A model generated the notes under the pieces. It saw nothing but the letters and a program-made list of their open reading frames with translations. It was not told the origin of the DNA and did no database searches. Shown one piece after another: positions 38,535 through 47,680 of a stretch of 64,000 nucleotides of DNA. The DNA is from Janthinobacterium sp. TND4EL3 (GTDB lineage Bacteria > Pseudomonadota > Gammaproteobacteria > Burkholderiales > Burkholderiaceae_D). Numbering within the stretch: the first letter of the stretch is position 1; every line of letters starts with the position of its first letter. Position numbers and translations under genes: made by a program. The DNA lies in contig NZ_FTMV01000011.1 of NCBI RefSeq assembly GCF_900156175.1, positions 62,001-126,000 of the forward strand, written 5' to 3'.

Positions 38535-39589
38535 GATGTCATTCCCATCAGTTCAGTTGCAGGAGAAAAAGTAGGTACAGCAGAAGGTACGGTGGCGGCC
38601 ACGCTGGAGCCGCGCACGTGCAGCTCGGGCGCGATGCTGCGCTGCTGGCGCGGCAAGGCGGGATCGGCGATGCGCGCCAGCAGGCAGGCGGCCGTGATGC
38701 GGCCCAGCTCGCGCGTATTCTGCGCCACGCTGCTCAGGGCCGGATGCACGAAGCTGGCCAGGTCGATATCGTCAAAGCCGACGACGGCCAGGTCCGCGGG
38801 CACGGCAATGCCGCGCTCGGCGGCGGCGCGCAGGGCGCCAAACGCCATCAAGTCATTGCAGCAGAACAGGGCGTCGGGGCGCTCGCCCTGGGGCAGCGCC
38901 AGCAAGTCCAGCGCGGCCGCATAGCCGCCCGCGCTCGTAAAATCGCCATGTACGCACAGGGCGTCGTCCAGGACCACGCCCGCGTCCGCCATGGCGCCGC
39001 GCGCGCCGGCGATGCGCTCGTTGGAAATGCTCACCTCGCGGGGACCGGCGATGCAGGCGAGGCGCCGGCGTCCCAGTCCCAGCAGGTGGCGCGCGGCCAA
39101 GGCCCCGCCGGCGCGGTTGTCGACGGCCACGGCATCGATGGCCAGGTCGCTGGGCGCGCGGTCGAGCAGCACGGCCGGCACCTTCATCTTGCGCAGCAGT
39201 TCGCCATCGCTGTCGGCCAGTGCGGACAAAATCAGGCCGTCGCAGCGCTTGGTCAGCAGCACGTTCAGGTAATCGCGCTGCTTGACGGGGTCGTCATCGG
39301 AATTGCACAAGATCACGCTGTAGCCGGCCGCGTAGCAGCTGTCCTCGATGCCGCGCGCCACTTCCGAGAAATACGGGTTCGTATTGTTGGGAATGATCAG
39401 GCCGATGGTGCCCGTGCTGCGGCTGCGCAAGGAACGCGCCAGCGCGCTGGGCACGTAATGCAGTGCCTCCACGGCCGCCAGCACGGCGCGGCGCGCCTCG
39501 TCGCTGACGGGGCGGGTATTGTTGAGGACGTGCGAGACGGTGGTAAACGATACCCCCGCCGCCTGCGCCACTTGTTTGATGGTTGCCAT
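38531..39589 (-). CDS. rbsR: LacI-family ribose operon repressor
   Basis: This is a 352-residue repressor. The N-terminal helix-turn-helix with hinge helix (ATIKQVAQAAGVSFTTVSHVLNN) is followed by a periplasmic-binding-protein-like effector domain (GLIIPNNTNPYFSEVARGIED, DGLILSALADSD, AVDNRAGGALAARHLLGLG). It lies inside the rbs operon between rbsC and rbsK, so it most likely binds ribose or ribose-phosphate and controls the operon through the palindrome upstream of rbsB. It is 9 bases downstream of rbsC. Confidence 0.92.
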   Translation of the reverse strand: MATIKQVAQAAGVSFTTVSHVLNNTRPVSDEARRAVLAAVEALHYVPSALARSLRSRSTGTIGLIIPNNTNPYFSEVARGIEDSCYAAGYSVILCNSDDDPVKQRDYLNVLLTKRCDGLILSALADSDGELLRKMKVPAVLLDRAPSDLAIDAVAVDNRAGGALAARHLLGLGRRRLACIAGPREVSISNERIAGARGAMADAGVVLDDALCVHGDFTSAGGYAAALDLLALPQGERPDALFCCNDLMAFGALRAAAERGIAVPADLAVVGFDDIDLASFVHPALSSVAQNTRELGRITAACLLARIADPALPRQQRSIAPELHVRGSSVAATVPSAVPTFSPATELMGMTS

Positions 39590-39598
39590 GGGCCGGTA

Positions 39599-40570
39599 TT
39601 ATGAACGCTCGCCGCGGCGGCGGTAAGTGTCGAGCACGACGGCGGCAACGATCACCAGGCCCGTGACGATGCGTTTCACGGGTTCCGATACACCCACCTG
39701 CGCCAGGCCCGCTTCCAGCACGGAAATGATCAACACGCCGATAAAGGTGCTGATGACGGAACCGCGCCCGCCCATCAGGCTCGTGCCGCCGATCACGACG
39801 GCGGCGATCACTTGCAATTCCATGCCCACGCCGCCGTTCGGGTCGGCCGCTTCCAGGCGCGACACCTGGAACAGCGCGCCCACGCCGGCGAGGAAACCCA
39901 TCAGGGCAAACACCAGCACTTTCGACGGTTTCGTATTGATCCCGGACAAACGCACGGCTTCTTCATTCGTGCCGATGCCGATCCAGTGGCGTCCCAGCAC
40001 CGTGCGCGTGAGCACCAGGTGGCCGATGACGACGATGGCGATCGAGGCGATGAAGGCGGGCGACAGGCCAAACGCGATGGGCGAGCTGATGCCGTCGACG
40101 GCGCTGCCGATGTATTCCGTGCGCGAATTGGTCACTTGATACGCCATGCCGCGCGCCATTTCCAGCACGCCCAGGGACACGATGAACGAGGGGATGCGCC
40201 AGCCGACGGAAATGAGGCCCGTCGTCGCGCCGCACAGGGCCGCGACGAACATGCCCAGCAAAGCCGCGCTCCACACGGGCCAGCCCCAGTGCACGACGGC
40301 CAGCGACAGCACGGAAGCGGCCAGCGCCATCACGGAACCGACGGACAGGTCGATGCCGCCGATGATCAGCACAAACGTCATGCCGACGGCCATCACGACC
40401 AGGGTCGGGATGTTGTTCGACAGGGTACTCAAGGTCGCCAGGGTAAAGAAGTTTTCGCTGGCAAACGAGAACAGCACGCACATGGCCAGCAAAGCACCGA
40501 TCAGGCCCGCATAGTTTTTCAGGTCGGCCAGGCTGCGCTGCAGATACGAAGGAGAGGAGTGGATAGTCAT
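39599..40570 (-). CDS. rbsC: Ribose ABC transporter permease
   Basis: This is a 323-residue inner-membrane protein with 8-10 hydrophobic segments (for example LIGALLAMCVLFSFASENFF, TLVVMAVGMTFVLIIGGIDLSVGSVMAL). The GGIDLSVGS and AAVVIGGTSLMGGRGSV motifs identify sugar permeases of the RbsC/XylH type. It pairs with RbsA and RbsB. The spacing to rbsA is 18 bases. Confidence 0.95.
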   Translation of the reverse strand: MTIHSSPSYLQRSLADLKNYAGLIGALLAMCVLFSFASENFFTLATLSTLSNNIPTLVVMAVGMTFVLIIGGIDLSVGSVMALAASVLSLAVVHWGWPVWSAALLGMFVAALCGATTGLISVGWRIPSFIVSLGVLEMARGMAYQVTNSRTEYIGSAVDGISSPIAFGLSPAFIASIAIVVIGHLVLTRTVLGRHWIGIGTNEEAVRLSGINTKPSKVLVFALMGFLAGVGALFQVSRLEAADPNGGVGMELQVIAAVVIGGTSLMGGRGSVISTFIGVLIISVLEAGLAQVGVSEPVKRIVTGLVIVAAVVLDTYRRRGERS

Positions 40571-40588
40571 GGGAATCTTTCCGGCGGA

Positions 40589-42142
40589 TCAGGCCGCAGC
40601 TGGAGTGGAAGTGGGGGTCAAATAGCCGGAGAAGGCGGCCGACAGCAGCGCGTCCTGGCTCCAGGCACCGCGTTCGAAGGTGTCGACGATGCTGCCCGCG
40701 CTCATGACGGCGATGCGGTCGCAGATCAGCATCAGTTCGCGCAAGTCGCTCGACACGATGACGAGGCCCTTGCCTTGGCGCGCCTGCTCGGCCAGCACCT
40801 GATAGATATCAAACTTGGCGCCGATATCGATGCCGCGCGTGGGTTCGTCGAACAGCATCACGGGGCAGTCGCGGTACAGCCAGCGGGCGATCACCACTTT
40901 TTGCTGGTTGCCGCCGGACAGTTCCGCCACCGTTTGCGCGCTGTTGCGCGAGCGGATGCCCAGGCGCTGGATATAATCGTCGGCCACCGTCGCTTCGGCC
41001 GCGTCGTTGAGCCAGCCGGCGCCGCTGACGGTGTCGAGCGCGGCCAGGGTGGTGTTGACGGCGATGGACTGGCGCAGCAACAAGCCCTGGCCCTTGCGGT
41101 CTTCCGTGATCATGGCGATGCCGGCCTGCACGGCCGCCTGCGGCGAGTGCAAGGCGGCGGGCACCTCGCTGTCGCCGAGGAACACGTCGCCGGCGTCGGC
41201 GCGGTCGGCGCCGAAGATCAAACGCAGCAATTCCGTGCGGCCCGAGCCGATGAGGCCGGCGATGCCGAGGATTTCGCCCGCGCGCAAGTCAAACGAGGTC
41301 GGGTTGACCACCTTGCCGCGCGCCAGGCCCCGCACACGCAGCAGCGGCGCGCCTATCGTGCGCCCGCTCAGGTCGACGGCATCGTCGGCCGAGCGGCCCA
41401 CCATCAGGCTGACCAGGTCGGCGGCGGAGTGGCCGGCGATATCGTCATCGCACACGAGCTGGCCGTCGCGCAGCACGGCGATGCGGTCGGCCACGCGCTT
41501 GAGTTCTTCCAGGCGGTGGGAAATATAGATGATGCACACGCCGTCGGCCTTCAGGCGCTCGATCTGCAGGAACAGCAATTCCACTTCGCGATGCGTCAGC
41601 ATGGCCGTCGGCTCATCCAACACCAGCAGGCGGCAGGCGCCGATCAGGTTGCGCGCAATCTCGATCATCTGCTGGTGGCCGATGCCCAGTTCGCCAACCA
41701 AGGTCCACGGGTCCAGGCCGCCCAGGCCCACTTTCTCCATCTGTTCACGCGCGTCGCGTTCGAGACGGGTGCGGTCGATAAAGCCGAAACGCTGCGGCAG
41801 GTTTTTCAAATACAGGTTTTCCGCGATCGACAGCGTGGGAATCAGATTCAATTCCTGCATCACCATGCGGATGCCCAGCGCCTCGGCGGCGCCGCGCGAA
41901 GCGGGCTGGTAGGGCTTGCCGTCGAGCAGCATCGTGCCCGTCGTGGCTTGCTCCAGGCCGCAGATGATCTTCGACAGGGTGCTCTTGCCCGCGCCGTTCT
42001 CTCCCGTCAGCGCCAGCACCTGGCCAGGGGCAAAGCGCAGGCGCACGCCGCCCAGCACGGGGCCGACATAGGACTTGCCGATGTTGTCCAGGGTCAATAG
42101 AGGGATGGCGGCTGAGGGCGCCGGGGGGATGTCGGTAGGCAT
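40589..42142 (-). CDS. rbsA: Ribose ABC transporter ATP-binding protein
   Basis: This is a 517-residue protein with two ABC domains in tandem. The first has Walker A GENGAGKSTLSK and Walker B LLVLDEPTAML, with signature region LGIGHQQMIEIAR. The second has the usual degenerate P-loop GLIGSGRTELLRLIFG, a canonical LSGGNQQKVVIARWL and MLFDEPTRGIDIG. This asymmetry is normal for the RbsA/MglA family. The start ATG at 42140-42142 lies 86 bases after rbsB. Confidence 0.95.
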   Translation of the reverse strand: MPTDIPPAPSAAIPLLTLDNIGKSYVGPVLGGVRLRFAPGQVLALTGENGAGKSTLSKIICGLEQATTGTMLLDGKPYQPASRGAAEALGIRMVMQELNLIPTLSIAENLYLKNLPQRFGFIDRTRLERDAREQMEKVGLGGLDPWTLVGELGIGHQQMIEIARNLIGACRLLVLDEPTAMLTHREVELLFLQIERLKADGVCIIYISHRLEELKRVADRIAVLRDGQLVCDDDIAGHSAADLVSLMVGRSADDAVDLSGRTIGAPLLRVRGLARGKVVNPTSFDLRAGEILGIAGLIGSGRTELLRLIFGADRADAGDVFLGDSEVPAALHSPQAAVQAGIAMITEDRKGQGLLLRQSIAVNTTLAALDTVSGAGWLNDAAEATVADDYIQRLGIRSRNSAQTVAELSGGNQQKVVIARWLYRDCPVMLFDEPTRGIDIGAKFDIYQVLAEQARQGKGLVIVSSDLRELMLICDRIAVMSAGSIVDTFERGAWSQDALLSAAFSGYLTPTSTPAAA

Positions 42143-42228
42143 GATAAAACTCCGCGGAAAAAGGCGGCGGGGCCGGCGCCGCAGCCTCAGGCAGAGACGC
42201 GGACGCTGGCCCCGGCGGGATCAGACGA

Positions 42229-43188
42229 TCAGGACTTGGCGCCCTTGGCGACCAGTTCGACCTTGGTTTCGATGACGCCACCGAGATCGGCCTGTTTCTT
42301 CTTCTGCGCCAAGGCTTTCAGCACGGTCTCGATGCCGAACACGGCTTGCTGCGAACCGAACTGGTCGGCGGTAGCCAGCACGCGGCCATCGGCCAGCATC
42401 GGCTTGATGGCGTTGATGTTGTCGTAGCCGACGACGAGCACTTTGCCCGTCTTGCCGGCCGCCTTGATGGCGGACACGGCGCCGATGGCCATGTTGTCGT
42501 TACCGCACAGCAAAGCCTTGATATTCGGGTTGGCGTTCAGCATGGCGGCTGCGACCGTGTTGGCAGGCGCGATTTCCCACTGGCCCGACTGCACGCTGAC
42601 CACTTTCGCACCGGCCGCGTTCATGGCGTCCTGGAAGCCCAGGGTGCGCTGCTGCGCGTTGTAGGTGGTGGACACGCCTTCGATGATGCCGACGGGGTCG
42701 CCCTTCTTGATCTGCTTGGCCAGGAAGTCGCCGACGACCTTGGCGCCCTTGCGGTTGTCCGGGCCGACGAAGGGCACGGTGATGCCCTTCTCTTTCAGGG
42801 CGCCATCGTCGAGCTTGTTGTCGATATTGACGACGATGATGCCCGCGTCGATGGCTTTTTTCAGCACGGGCACCAGCGCTTTCGAGTCGGCCGGGGCAAT
42901 CACCAGCGCATTGACGCGCGAAACGATCATTTGCTCGACCAGCTTGATCTGGCTCGACGTATCCGTTTCATCCTTGATGCCGTTCGACAGCAGGTCGTAC
43001 TTGGCGGCATTGACCTTCTGATGCGCCTTGGCGCCATTTTCCATGGTCAGGAAAAATTCATTGGCGAGCGACTTCATCACCAGCGCCACCTTCGGCTTTG
43101 CTGGCGTCTGCGCCATCGCCGGCACGGCGGGCAAGGCACACACGAGGACAGCGGCGGCAATCATTTTCAGGCGAATACGGGATGTCAT
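42229..43188 (-). CDS. rbsB: Periplasmic ribose-binding protein
   Basis: This is a 319-residue substrate-binding protein. The signal peptide is MIAAAVLVCALPAVPAMAQ, and the mature protein starts TPAKPKVALVMKSLANEFFLTMENGA. Motifs VNALVIAPADSKALVPVLKKAIDAGI, VVNIDNKLDD and CGNDNMAIGAVSAIKAAG match the ribose/galactose-binding family. It is the first gene of the operon, and a perfect palindrome lies 61-78 bases upstream of its start. Confidence 0.93.
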   Translation of the reverse strand: MTSRIRLKMIAAAVLVCALPAVPAMAQTPAKPKVALVMKSLANEFFLTMENGAKAHQKVNAAKYDLLSNGIKDETDTSSQIKLVEQMIVSRVNALVIAPADSKALVPVLKKAIDAGIIVVNIDNKLDDGALKEKGITVPFVGPDNRKGAKVVGDFLAKQIKKGDPVGIIEGVSTTYNAQQRTLGFQDAMNAAGAKVVSVQSGQWEIAPANTVAAAMLNANPNIKALLCGNDNMAIGAVSAIKAAGKTGKVLVVGYDNINAIKPMLADGRVLATADQFGSQQAVFGIETVLKALAQKKKQADLGGVIETKVELVAKGAKS

Positions 43189-43248
43189 GAGCGTCTCCAG
43201 AGGGGTTGGTCAAGCACGTGTACTGCATGCTTTTTAGGAAATTCGTTG

Positions 43249-43266
43249 CGCGCAAACGTTTGCGCG
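43249..43266. promoter_or_regulatory. Operator palindrome upstream of rbsB
   Basis: CGCGCAAACGTTTGCGCG is an 18-base perfect inverted repeat with the central CG typical of LacI-family operators. RbsR encoded in the operon is the obvious candidate to bind it. Confidence 0.8.
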
Positions 43267-43396
43267 AAGCGAATAGTGCCTCAATGCCCCATATCAGTGC
43301 AAGCAAAACTGTATGTGCGGTGCAGCAAAAAAGGGACGCCCAGAGGGAAACGGGCAGGCCGATACGACCGGCCTGCCGAGGAAGAACACGCGCAAG

Positions 43397-44278
43397 TCAG
43401 GCGTTTGTTGCGGGACGGGCGCTGGCCCACTGCACGGCCAGCACGCTGGCCAGCACCAGCAGCAAGCCCAGCATCGACCAGCCCGTCATGGCCTGGCCCA
43501 GCAAGGCCCAGCCCAGCACGACGGCCATCAGGGGACTGAGCAGTCCCAGCGAGGAGACGGCCACGGGCGACAGGCGGCTGATGCCGCGAAACCACAAGGC
43601 ATACGCCAGCAGCGCGCCGGCCAGGCACAGGTAGGCGTAGGCCAGCACTTGCTGCAACGACAGCGCCGGCAACGGTGCATCGGCCAGCCAGGCGACGGGC
43701 GCCAGCATCAGGCCGCCCAGCAGCAATTGCCAGCCCGTCAGCGCCAGCACGGGCAAGTCCGGCTTCCAGCGCCGCGTCAGGTAGGTGCCGGCCGCCATGC
43801 AGGCCGTGCCGCCCAGCGCGGCGGCGATGCCGACGGGTTCCCACACCGTGCGCGGCGACAATAACAGAACGGCCATGCCGGCCACGCCCAGCACGCTGGC
43901 GCCCAGGGCCAGGCGGGCCGGGCGGCGCCCTTCCACGCCCCAGGCCAGGCCCATCACCAAGAGCGGCTGGATGGCCCCCACCACGGCCGCCAGGCCGCCC
44001 GGCAAGCGGTAGGCGGCGACGAACAGCAGCGCCTGGAACACGCCGATATTCAAGGCGGACAGGATCAGCACGCGGCCCCAGTCGCGCCGCGCGGGCAGGC
44101 GCCGCATGATCAGCAGCAACAGCAGGCCGGCCGGCAGCACGCGGATCAGCGCGGCCGTGAACGGGCGGTGCGGCGGCAGCAGTTCGGACGTGACGATATA
44201 CGTGGAACCCCAGATCAGGGGCGCCAGCGCCGTGAGCACGATATCGCCCCAGGCGGGGCGGGCAGCAGAGGTGGACAT
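43397..44278 (-). CDS. EamA/DMT family transporter
   Basis: This is a 293-residue inner-membrane transporter with ten predicted helices in two EamA repeats (first APLIWGSTYIVTSELLPPHRPFTAALIRVLPAGLLLL, second TGWQLLLGGLMLAPVAWL onwards). Members export amino acids or metabolites; the substrate is unknown. The promoter region carries two copies of a MarR-type operator directly upstream of the ATG at 44276-44278, so it is likely repressed by a ligand-responsive MarR protein that is not encoded next to it. Confidence 0.87.
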   Translation of the reverse strand: MSTSAARPAWGDIVLTALAPLIWGSTYIVTSELLPPHRPFTAALIRVLPAGLLLLLIMRRLPARRDWGRVLILSALNIGVFQALLFVAAYRLPGGLAAVVGAIQPLLVMGLAWGVEGRRPARLALGASVLGVAGMAVLLLSPRTVWEPVGIAAALGGTACMAAGTYLTRRWKPDLPVLALTGWQLLLGGLMLAPVAWLADAPLPALSLQQVLAYAYLCLAGALLAYALWFRGISRLSPVAVSSLGLLSPLMAVVLGWALLGQAMTGWSMLGLLLVLASVLAVQWASARPATNA

Positions 44279-44282
44279 GAAC

Positions 44283-44300
44283 TATCTCGACGTTAAGATA
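44283..44300. promoter_or_regulatory. MarR-type operator, proximal copy
   Basis: TATCTCGA-CG-TTAAGATA, an imperfect version of the palindrome at 44321. It begins 5 bases upstream of the EamA start codon, so it overlaps the ribosome-binding region. Confidence 0.6.
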
Positions 44301-44320
44301 AATCGAGTGTGGACGTATAC

Positions 44321-44338
44321 TATCTTGATGTCAAGATA
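44321..44338. promoter_or_regulatory. MarR-type operator, distal copy
   Basis: TATCTTGA-TG-TCAAGATA, arms perfectly inverted, a pattern widely bound by MarR-family repressors. Its centre is 38 bases from that of the proximal copy. Confidence 0.68.
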
Positions 44339-44371
44339 AATTCGCCGGCGTGGGCAATGCTGCCGGACATA

Positions 44372-44402
44372 AAAAAACCCGGCGCGCAGGCCGGGTTCTT
44401 GT
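44372..44402 (-). terminator. Rho-independent terminator of ygiQ
   Basis: On the minus strand AACCCGGC pairs with GCCGGGTT across a short loop, followed by seven T. Confidence 0.85.
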
Positions 44403-44417
44403 TGCAACGCTGAAAGC

Positions 44418-46748
44418 TTAGCGGCGGCCGCTGCGGGCTGGCGTACCGCCCTTGGCGGCCGGCTTGGCGCCACGGCCCACGGGCGCGGCGGCAGGCTTGG
44501 CCTTCGTCTTGATGGTCGACAAGATCGACGGACGCACTTTCGACTCGACGGCAGTAGCCTTCGGCGCGGCGGCCGTGCCGCCCAGGGCGATGCGGTTCTT
44601 GCCCGGCGTGACCTTGAACTTGTCCGGCGTGCCGGCGCCATGCGTCTGACGGCTGCGTTCGCCAGCGGCCAGGCCGCCCGACTCGGATGAGGTCCAGGCC
44701 GGTATCAAATGCTTGTCGCCATTGCCGATCAAGTCGCCACGGCCCATGTTGACCAGCGCTTCGCGCAAAATCGGCCAGTTGGCCGGGTCCTGGTAGCGCA
44801 GGAAGGCTTTATGCGTGCGGCGGATCTTGCCGCTGCGGGCCGTTTCCACCACTTCCGAATCGGCCGTCACCTTGCGCAGCGGATTCTTGCGCGTGTGGTA
44901 CATGGTCGTGGCCATGGCCATCGGCGTAGGCATGAAGGTCTGCACCTGGTCCAATTTAAAATTGTTTTTCTTCAGCCACAGGGCCAGGTTCAGCATGTCC
45001 AGGTCCGTCGTGCCCGGATGGGCGGCGATGAAATACGGGATCAGGTATTGCTTCTTGCCTGCTTCCAGCGAGAAACGGTCGAACATTTCCTTGAATTCAT
45101 CGTAGGCGCCGATGCCGGGCTTCATCATCTTCGATAACGTCCCCTCTTCCGTGTGCTCAGGGGCAATCTTCAACAGGCCGCCCACGTGGTGCGTCACCAG
45201 TTCCTTCACGTACTCGGGCGAACGCACGGCCAGGTCGTAGCGCAAGCCCGAGCTGATCAGCACTTTCTTGATGCCGGGAATGGCGCGCGCCTTGCGGTAC
45301 AGCGAGATGAGCTTGCTGTGGTCCGTGCCCAGGTTCACGCAGATGGACGGGTACACGCACGACAGGCGGCGGCACGACACTTCGATCTCTTTTTCCTTGC
45401 AGGCCAGGCGGTACATATTCGCCGTCGGACCGCCCATATCGGAAATGGTGCCCGTAAAGCCTTTGGTTTTATCGCGGATATGCTCGATTTCGCGCAGGAT
45501 CGACGGTTCCGAACGGCTCTGGATGATGCGGCCCTCGTGTTCCGTGATCGAGCAGAAGGTGCAGCCGCCGAAGCAGCCGCGCATGATGTTGACGGAAAAG
45601 CGGATCATTTCCCAGGCGGGGATGTGCGCCTTACCATAGCTCGGGTGCGGGGCGCGCGCGTAATTCATGTCGTACACGCCATCCATCTCGTCCATGGCCA
45701 GCGGCAGCGGCGGCGGGTTGAGCCACACGTCGCGCTCGCCGTGCGCCTGCACCATGGCGCGCGCATTGCCGGGATTCGATTCCAGGTGGAACACGCGCGA
45801 CGCATGCGCATACATGACGGGGTCATCCTTGACGACGTCGTAGGACGGCAGGCGCACGACGGTCTTGTCGTGCTTTTCCTTGGCCATGGCCAGGCGCTCT
45901 TCGCGGCTCATGATGCGGATGGGCTTGATGACTTCGGCCGATTTCGACGCGTTTTCCGTGGCGCAGGCGGTCTTGTCTTCCTGCACCATCTCGTAGGGGC
46001 TGTAATGCGGGTCGATCTTGCCGGGCACGTCCACGCGGGTGGAATTGTGCACGCCCCAGTCCTCGCCGGGCAGCCAGCCGGACGGCACCATGAAGGCCGT
46101 GCCGCGCAAGTCGCGGATATCCTTGATGTGTTCGCCGGCGGCCAGGCGGTGCGTCAGGTCGACCAGCGCCCGCTCGGCATTGCCGAAGATCAGCAAATCG
46201 GCCTTGGAATCGGGCAAGACGGAACGGCGGACCTTGTCCGACCAGTAATCGTAATGGGCGATGCGGCGCAAGGACGCCTCGATGCTGCCGATGACGATGG
46301 GCACGTCGGAATACGCTTCGCGCGCGCGCTGGGCGTACACGGTGACGGCGCGGTCAGGGCGCTTGTTCGGCTCGGCATTGGCCGTGTAGGCGTCGTCGGA
46401 GCGGATCTTGCGGTCGGCCGTGTACTGGTTGACCATGGAATCCATGTTGCCGGCCGTGATGCCATAGTACAGGCGCGGCTTGCCGAGGATGCGGAAGGCG
46501 TCGGCCGACAGCCAGTCCGGCTGGCTGATGATGCCGACGCGATAACCCTGCGCTTCGAGCAGGCGGCCAACGAGGGCCATGCCGAAGCTCGGATGGTCGA
46601 TGTAGGCGTCGCCCGTGACGAGGATGACGTCGCACTGATCCCAGCCCAGCGCGTCCATCTCGGCACGCGACATCGGCAGGAAAGGCGCCACGGCAGCGCG
46701 GGCAGACCGCTTGGGAACGGTCGCAAATAAATTGGTAGGGGAGCTCAT
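44418..46748 (-). CDS. YgiQ family radical SAM protein
   Basis: This is a 776-residue iron-sulfur protein of the UPF0313 family. The radical SAM cluster motif is [15 protein letters not shown] (CxxxCxxC) at about residue 390. It has an N-terminal cobalamin-domain-like region ([33 protein letters not shown]) and the family-specific segments [19 protein letters not shown] and [19 protein letters not shown]. The C-terminal ~110 residues are a basic Ala/Lys/Pro-rich tail (for example [22 protein letters not shown]) that looks unstructured. Its biochemical reaction is unknown to me. Confidence 0.93.
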   Translation of the reverse strand: MSSPTNLFATVPKRSARAAVAPFLPMSRAEMDALGWDQCDVILVTGDAYIDHPSFGMALVGRLLEAQGYRVGIISQPDWLSADAFRILGKPRLYYGITAGNMDSMVNQYTADRKIRSDDAYTANAEPNKRPDRAVTVYAQRAREAYSDVPIVIGSIEASLRRIAHYDYWSDKVRRSVLPDSKADLLIFGNAERALVDLTHRLAAGEHIKDIRDLRGTAFMVPSGWLPGEDWGVHNSTRVDVPGKIDPHYSPYEMVQEDKTACATENASKSAEVIKPIRIMSREERLAMAKEKHDKTVVRLPSYDVVKDDPVMYAHASRVFHLESNPGNARAMVQAHGERDVWLNPPPLPLAMDEMDGVYDMNYARAPHPSYGKAHIPAWEMIRFSVNIMRGCFGGCTFCSITEHEGRIIQSRSEPSILREIEHIRDKTKGFTGTISDMGGPTANMYRLACKEKEIEVSCRRLSCVYPSICVNLGTDHSKLISLYRKARAIPGIKKVLISSGLRYDLAVRSPEYVKELVTHHVGGLLKIAPEHTEEGTLSKMMKPGIGAYDEFKEMFDRFSLEAGKKQYLIPYFIAAHPGTTDLDMLNLALWLKKNNFKLDQVQTFMPTPMAMATTMYHTRKNPLRKVTADSEVVETARSGKIRRTHKAFLRYQDPANWPILREALVNMGRGDLIGNGDKHLIPAWTSSESGGLAAGERSRQTHGAGTPDKFKVTPGKNRIALGGTAAAPKATAVESKVRPSILSTIKTKAKPAAAPVGRGAKPAAKGGTPARSGRR

Positions 46749-46913
46749 AGGGTACGGATTGTACCGGAATTGGCCATTTCCAACCTGACGGCCTGCTTTT
46801 TACTGTTGGATTTACGTACAAAAAACGTTTATTTTTCAATCACTTGGGGAATTTCCATCGTGAAATTGTGACTGAGGAGCAGTTTTTATCATTGCATCAA
46901 CATCATCTCGGCG

Positions 46914-47025
46914 CCTCTCAAAACCGTAGCGAGCAAGCTCCATGCCGGGTTGAGTAGCAGAGCCGTACGAACATACGGTGAGCAACGGATGCCCGGCAGT
47001 GGGCTGCGCAATAGGTTTTCAGAGG
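46914..47025. repeat. Structured 112-base element bounded by 12-base inverted repeats
   Basis: CCTCTCAAAACC (46914-46925) and GGTTTTCAGAGG (47014-47025) pair with one mismatch. Nested inside, CCATGCCGGG (46940-46949) pairs with CCCGGCAGTGG (46992-47002) with one bulge, and CCGTA (46963-46967) pairs with TACGG (46974-46978). It lies between ygiQ and the DUF4404 gene. It could be a miniature mobile element or a structured RNA; neither is established. Confidence 0.5.
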
Positions 47026-47029
47026 TACA

Positions 47030-47308
47030 TCAAATTCCCATATTGGCGAGAATCTCCCCCAATTCCCGCAGCGCCGGTTCCAGTTTCGGATGCTTGACGG
47101 CAAACTTGGCCGACAATTCCTGGCTGCGCTCGGCCAGTCCATATGTGGTCGACTCTTCTTCCTGTTCCTGCGCGGCGCGCTTTTCCAGCAGCAGCTGGAT
47201 GTCGCCATCGAGTTTTTGCAGCAAACCATGCAGTTCTTCATCCACAGGATCGCCAGACGCGATGGTCGATTGCAGCTGTTGTAACGATTCCTTGAGTTTG
47301 CTATCCAT
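47030..47308 (-). CDS. DUF4404 family protein
   Basis: This is a 92-residue acidic, helical protein (LKESLQQLQSTIASGDPVDEELHGLLQKLDGDIQLLL, then ERSQELSAKFAVKHPKLEPALRELGEILANMGI). The pattern matches the DUF4404 family of small cytoplasmic proteins with coiled-coil propensity. Function is unknown. It lies 11 bases downstream of the VF530-like gene on the same strand, so the two are probably co-transcribed. Confidence 0.75.
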   Translation of the reverse strand: MDSKLKESLQQLQSTIASGDPVDEELHGLLQKLDGDIQLLLEKRAAQEQEEESTTYGLAERSQELSAKFAVKHPKLEPALRELGEILANMGI

Positions 47309-47319
47309 GTTTTTTCCTG

Positions 47320-47529
47320 TCAGTCAGTAAATTGCGTGTCCAGGTACAGCTGTTCCACCTTGCTCCTGGCCCACGGGGTCTTGCGCAAAAACTTCAGGCT
47401 CGACTTGATGCTGGGATCGCTGATGAAGCAATTGATATCGATGTGCTTGCTCAGACCATCCCAGCCGTAATGGCATTGTAGACGCGTCAGGATGGTTTCC
47501 AGCGTGAGTCCCTGCAGTTCCTTGCTCAT
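47320..47529 (-). CDS. VF530 (DUF2132) family DNA-binding protein
   Basis: This is a 69-residue protein. [59 protein letters not shown] is almost the textbook VF530 sequence ([23 protein letters not shown]). The family is small, basic and annotated as DNA-binding on the basis of a structure; its biological role is unclear. It is the first gene of a two-gene unit with the DUF4404 gene. Confidence 0.88.
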   Translation of the reverse strand: MSKELQGLTLETILTRLQCHYGWDGLSKHIDINCFISDPSIKSSLKFLRKTPWARSKVEQLYLDTQFTD

Positions 47530-47680
47530 GGCTTTATCTTACTCGTAAAAGTTGGCAGGCACGATTCTGCCATAAATCCTCTTGCCCGCCCGCTCCCGCA
47601 AGGCATATCACTTGCGCCAGATCAGCTTGCTAATTCACCAGCCATTTATATTGAAACTTTTGTTTCCGCAGGAGAAGCAA

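Noticed and set aside
39812-42100. A 762-codon plus-strand frame opposite rbsC and rbsA
   Set aside because: Antisense shadow of two well-identified transporter genes. It has no ribosome site and a repetitive His/Gln/Asp/Arg composition typical of antisense translation.
46914-47025. Integron attC site or group II intron fragment
   Set aside because: No core GTTRRRY sites in the right places, no intron domain V sequence and no integrase or reverse transcriptase nearby.
47582-47680. Longer PAAR protein start at 47582
   Set aside because: The extra 33 residues are unrelated to the PAAR fold, and AGGAGA sits just before the ATG at 47681.
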